From assembly GCA_024762795.1 (NCBI GenBank), contig JANTGS010000020.1, forward strand, positions 1-37,864: DNA of 37,864 bases, read 5' to 3'. The position numbers and the translations under genes are program-made. Under the pieces are notes generated by a model. The model was not told the origin of the DNA. It saw nothing but the letters and a program-made list of their open reading frames with translations, and ran no database searches. Of this stretch, positions 35,208 through 37,864 are shown piece after piece (positions within the stretch are counted from its first letter, which is position 1; the number at the start of each line of letters is the position of its first letter). The stretch comes from Flavobacteriaceae bacterium (GTDB lineage Bacteria; Bacteroidota; Bacteroidia; Flavobacteriales; Flavobacteriaceae).

Positions 35208-36053
35208 ATGCAAAAACTTTTACTCTTCTTCTTATTTTTCAGCTTTGCTTTTTCTACCTACGCACAGGAAGACAAAAAAAATAATGATCTGAAAGAGATC
35301 GATTCAGTTTCTCAAAAAATCGTTTCTAAACTTCAGGGAAGAGTTATAAGTGTTACCACAAAAAAACCTCTGCAAAGCGCGCATATCATCAACCTAAATT
35401 CGGTAAGAGGAACCATTACAAACACTGATGGACAATTTGAAATTTCAGCTAGTCCCAATGACACCCTTTACATCTCTTACATTGGATATCAATCAATAAA
35501 ATTAAAGATCACCCGGGATCTTTTAAAGGGAAATGAGCTTGAAATCGCTATTCATGAAAAAATTGTTAAAATTGATGAGGTCATGGTGAAATCTCACCGT
35601 TTGATCGGTGTTCTTGTTGTAGATGCCAAAAATGTACCTCAGGATCGCTATTCAAGGATCTATATAGACGGTTTACCCCAGACTTATGAATCCGGATCGA
35701 TGAATTTTAATTCTGCCATAAGCGCCATCTTTAACCCTGTAGATTTCTGGTATAGTAAACTGGGAAAAAGATCAAAGGAAATGAAACGACTGAAAAAATT
35801 AAAAGAAGGAGATGACGTGAGATCATTGATGGAACAGAAATACAGTCGTGAAGTTATACTGGATTATTTGGATATGAGCAGAAAAGAACTTAACGATCTG
35901 CTTACAGAATGTCATTATTCTCAAAGATTTATTGAAAGGGCGAGTGATCTGCAGATCATTGAGGCATTTTTAGAGTGTTATGAAAATCACAGAGCTATTC
36001 AGAAAGGCCAGGTTAAACAAGACATTATTCACCTCCGAGACAGCTTAAAATAA
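35208..36053 (+). CDS. Exported carboxypeptidase-regulatory-like domain protein
   Basis: From the ATG at 35208 the protein has 281 residues: a signal peptide (MQKLLLFFLFFSFAFSTYAQ), one carboxypeptidase-D-regulatory-like Ig domain (about 40-120, with LQGRVISVTTKKPLQSAHII, GTITNTDGQFEIS and YISYIGYQS), a short KIDEVMVKS segment as found before TonB plugs, and then a charged helical C-terminal half (about 165-280) instead of a receptor barrel. In-frame TTG codons at 35172 and 35202 would only lengthen the N terminus and spoil the signal peptide. Such stand-alone proteins are common in Bacteroidota and may help in surface assembly, but the function is not known. The preceding tRNA terminator separates it from the tRNA genes. 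Confidence 0.8.
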   Translation: MQKLLLFFLFFSFAFSTYAQEDKKNNDLKEIDSVSQKIVSKLQGRVISVTTKKPLQSAHIINLNSVRGTITNTDGQFEISASPNDTLYISYIGYQSIKLKITRDLLKGNELEIAIHEKIVKIDEVMVKSHRLIGVLVVDAKNVPQDRYSRIYIDGLPQTYESGSMNFNSAISAIFNPVDFWYSKLGKRSKEMKRLKKLKEGDDVRSLMEQKYSREVILDYLDMSRKELNDLLTECHYSQRFIERASDLQIIEAFLECYENHRAIQKGQVKQDIIHLRDSLK

Positions 36054-36065
36054 GGAAAACCTAAA

Positions 36066-37864
36066 CTATTCCGGATATTCTATTCTTAAGTGGAATATGT
36101 TGTGTAGCTTTTTCTTAATCACCTTTTTAATGGTTTGAATCTCTTTTAAAGTAATATCGGCATTCATAAACTGACCACCCTGTAATTGGCCGCTGATGAT
36201 TTTTTCCACAAGACTATCTATCAGTGTTGCCGTAGGTTCTTTAATACTTTTAGAAGCCGCTTCACAGGCGTCACACATCATCAGAATTGCGGTTTCTTTT
36301 GAAAAAGGAATTGGGCCCGGGTAAGTAAAATTCTTTTTCTGAACATCTCCCGGAGTGATCTCTTCCTGTTGTTTGTAAAAATAATACACCATGGTAGTTC
36401 CGTGATGTGTTCTTATAAAATCGATCACCCTGTCGGGAATTCCATTTTTCTTAGCCAGTTCAATACCTTTGATCACATGATCGATAATTATCCTTGCAGA
36501 ATCCTCAGGAGAAAGATCATGATGTGGATTTACATTAGTCGTCTGATTTTCAGTAAAGTACATAGGATTTAACATCTTACCAATATCGTGATACAAAGCG
36601 CCTGTTCTAACGAGCATGGCATTGGCTCCTATCTCATTAGCAGAAGCTTCGGCAAGATTGGCTACCTGCATAGAATGTTGAAAAGTTCCGGGTGCTTTTT
36701 CATTTAATTCTCTTAAAAGCCTGGAATTGGTATTTGATAATTCCAAAAGCGATACATCCGAAACAAGTCCGAAAATCTTTTCATAGATCAGGATCAGGAA
36801 TAAGGAAAGAAAAGAGAAAACACCGTTCATCAGGAATAAGGCAAAATATTGACCGTTCAATTCATCCGGATTACCATTCTGGATCAAAGAAAAGGCAACA
36901 TAGGATATGGTATAAACTACGGTAATTTTTAAAATGGAAAAGAAAAGATTTACCCTTCTGAACAGTTCAGAAACCGTAAGAACAGTAACAATACCGGCAA
37001 TGATCTGTAAAAAGATAAATTCATAACTGTTCGGAACAATAAAACCTAAAAGGAGAACCGTAAGTACATGAGTAAAAAGCCCAAGCCGGGCATCAAAGAA
37101 TGCTTTTAAAGTGATGGGGAGGATTACAATAGGAACCACATAGATATAATCAATTTTATACTTATGAACTATGGTAACCAGACTGATCATAAACAACATA
37201 TTGAATATGATAAAAGTGAGTTTGGTGTTGTCTTCAAAAATTGCAGGTCTGTATTTTTGCAAAAAGAGAAACTGCATCAAAAGCACCATGGCGACCAGTA
37301 ACGTATAGCCAAGAACAATCCAGTTGTAATTAGACTCACTCCATAACTGGGTATCGTATTCTTTTTTAAGAGAAGTAAGAATCTGGAATTTTTCATTATC
37401 TACAAGATCACCTTTAGAGATAATTCGTTCATTTTCAGAGATCAGGCCTTTTGTATATGATCTGTTTTTCAATTGTTCCTCCAGTGCTTTTTGGGTAAAC
37501 TCTTCGTCAAAGAAAACATTGGGTTCCAACAGGTCAAAAAATAGACTTGTAAAACTCTCTTCTGTTTTTTTGTACCGGCTGTTCTGAAAATAATTCTGTA
37601 TTGCCTGTAGTAATTTATCGGTTGTAAAAAGTTTTTCCGACAATACAATTTTTACAGTATTTCCTCTTCTTAAACTGATCAATTTATGATCCTTAATTCG
37701 GTTGTTATCCACTTTATTTAAAAAGCCGGTTTTATAAACCCGATCGATAAATTTGAGTCCGAATTTTTTTAAAGCGCTTTTATTTAATCCTATGGCACTT
37801 GAATCCTGAAGTACGATCTCAATTCGTTCATCATAAATTTTCTTTACTTTCTTTACAATATCAT
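36066..37864 (-). CDS. 7TM-HD phosphohydrolase (PgpH/YqfF-like), N terminus beyond window
   Basis: The frame is open from the stop at 36066 through the right edge (base 37864), so the N terminus is missing; a GTG at 37712 is internal, since the upstream codons read on in frame (SSAIGLNKSALKKFGLKF region). The visible part has the end of an extracytoplasmic 7TM-HDED domain, about seven membrane segments (36730-37330 in coding order), and a cytoplasmic HD domain with HSMQVANLAE, ALYHDIGKM, INPHHDLSPED-like NVNPHHD, HVIKGIELAKK and FIRTHHGT, all metal-ligand motifs of PgpH. Listeria PgpH cleaves cyclic di-AMP; that role is plausible here by family. Its end lies 13 bases from the convergent gene. 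Confidence 0.9.
   Translation of the reverse strand, partial: DIVKKVKKIYDERIEIVLQDSSAIGLNKSALKKFGLKFIDRVYKTGFLNKVDNNRIKDHKLISLRRGNTVKIVLSEKLFTTDKLLQAIQNYFQNSRYKKTEESFTSLFFDLLEPNVFFDEEFTQKALEEQLKNRSYTKGLISENERIISKGDLVDNEKFQILTSLKKEYDTQLWSESNYNWIVLGYTLLVAMVLLMQFLFLQKYRPAIFEDNTKLTFIIFNMLFMISLVTIVHKYKIDYIYVVPIVILPITLKAFFDARLGLFTHVLTVLLLGFIVPNSYEFIFLQIIAGIVTVLTVSELFRRVNLFFSILKITVVYTISYVAFSLIQNGNPDELNGQYFALFLMNGVFSFLSLFLILIYEKIFGLVSDVSLLELSNTNSRLLRELNEKAPGTFQHSMQVANLAEASANEIGANAMLVRTGALYHDIGKMLNPMYFTENQTTNVNPHHDLSPEDSARIIIDHVIKGIELAKKNGIPDRVIDFIRTHHGTTMVYYFYKQQEEITPGDVQKKNFTYPGPIPFSKETAILMMCDACEAASKSIKEPTATLIDSLVEKIISGQLQGGQFMNADITLKEIQTIKKVIKKKLHNIFHLRIEYPE

Noticed and set aside
37712-37712. GTG at 37712 as the true start of the HD protein
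   Set aside because: The frame stays open to the window edge and the upstream codons read like the family's extracytoplasmic domain.

Overview
This window reads as an AT-rich chromosomal stretch from a member of the Bacteroidota, most likely the Flavobacteriaceae. The evidence is the gene families present (Oar-type TonB receptor, PorV/PorQ-like barrel, DUF4252 and DUF6495 proteins, DUF4105/Lnb-like protein), the rpsF-rpsR-rplI order, a divergent gyrA/clpC pair, and many promoters with the Bacteroidota -7 element TAnnTTTG. Where a -33 TTG is visible it sits 18-19 bases upstream (rpsF, tRNA-Lys, PorQ-like gene). I cannot name the genus from sequence alone.

Layout. 1-4260: a secreted YCF48/BNR-type propeller, a small lipoprotein, peptidase T and diaminopimelate decarboxylase, all on +. 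4255-9137: a minus-strand block with a DUF6495 protein, a large TonB-dependent receptor and the ribosomal operon rpsF-rpsR-rplI. 9395-14187: a sterol-desaturase-like membrane hydroxylase, an intergenic region with REP-like palindromes, a PlsC-like acyltransferase (-), then a tight cluster DsrE-like / rmuC / YheT-type hydrolase (+). 14248-17473: envelope genes, namely a PorV/PorQ-like barrel and a DUF4105 (Lnb-like) membrane protein, the latter overlapping a decayed beta-propeller pseudogene. 17525-24107: a TPR protein and gyrA (-) opposite clpC (+). 24430-27549: a TRIC/UPF0126 channel (+) and an M1 aminopeptidase (-). 27673-29712: an ECF sigma factor, a putative membrane anti-sigma factor and two DUF4252 proteins in one minus-strand operon with a likely self-recognised promoter, divergent from an S41 lipoprotein protease. 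31321-33977: an S4-domain RNA-binding protein, nagA, a phosphoribosyltransferase and shikimate kinase. 33999-37864: a frameshifted TlpA-like thioredoxin gene, tRNA-Lys(TTT), tRNA-Leu(GAG), a carboxypeptidase-regulatory-domain protein, and a 7TM-HD phosphohydrolase that runs off the right edge.

Most of the window is ordinary housekeeping and envelope biology. I see no CRISPR array, prophage, insertion sequence or recognisable defence system. The points most worth a second look are two broken genes (16597-17473 with three lesions, 33999-34546 with one), the ECF operon and its TGTAAC-N16-CGTC promoter, and a recurring arrangement in which an intrinsic terminator's T-run directly abuts or merges with the -7 element of the next gene.
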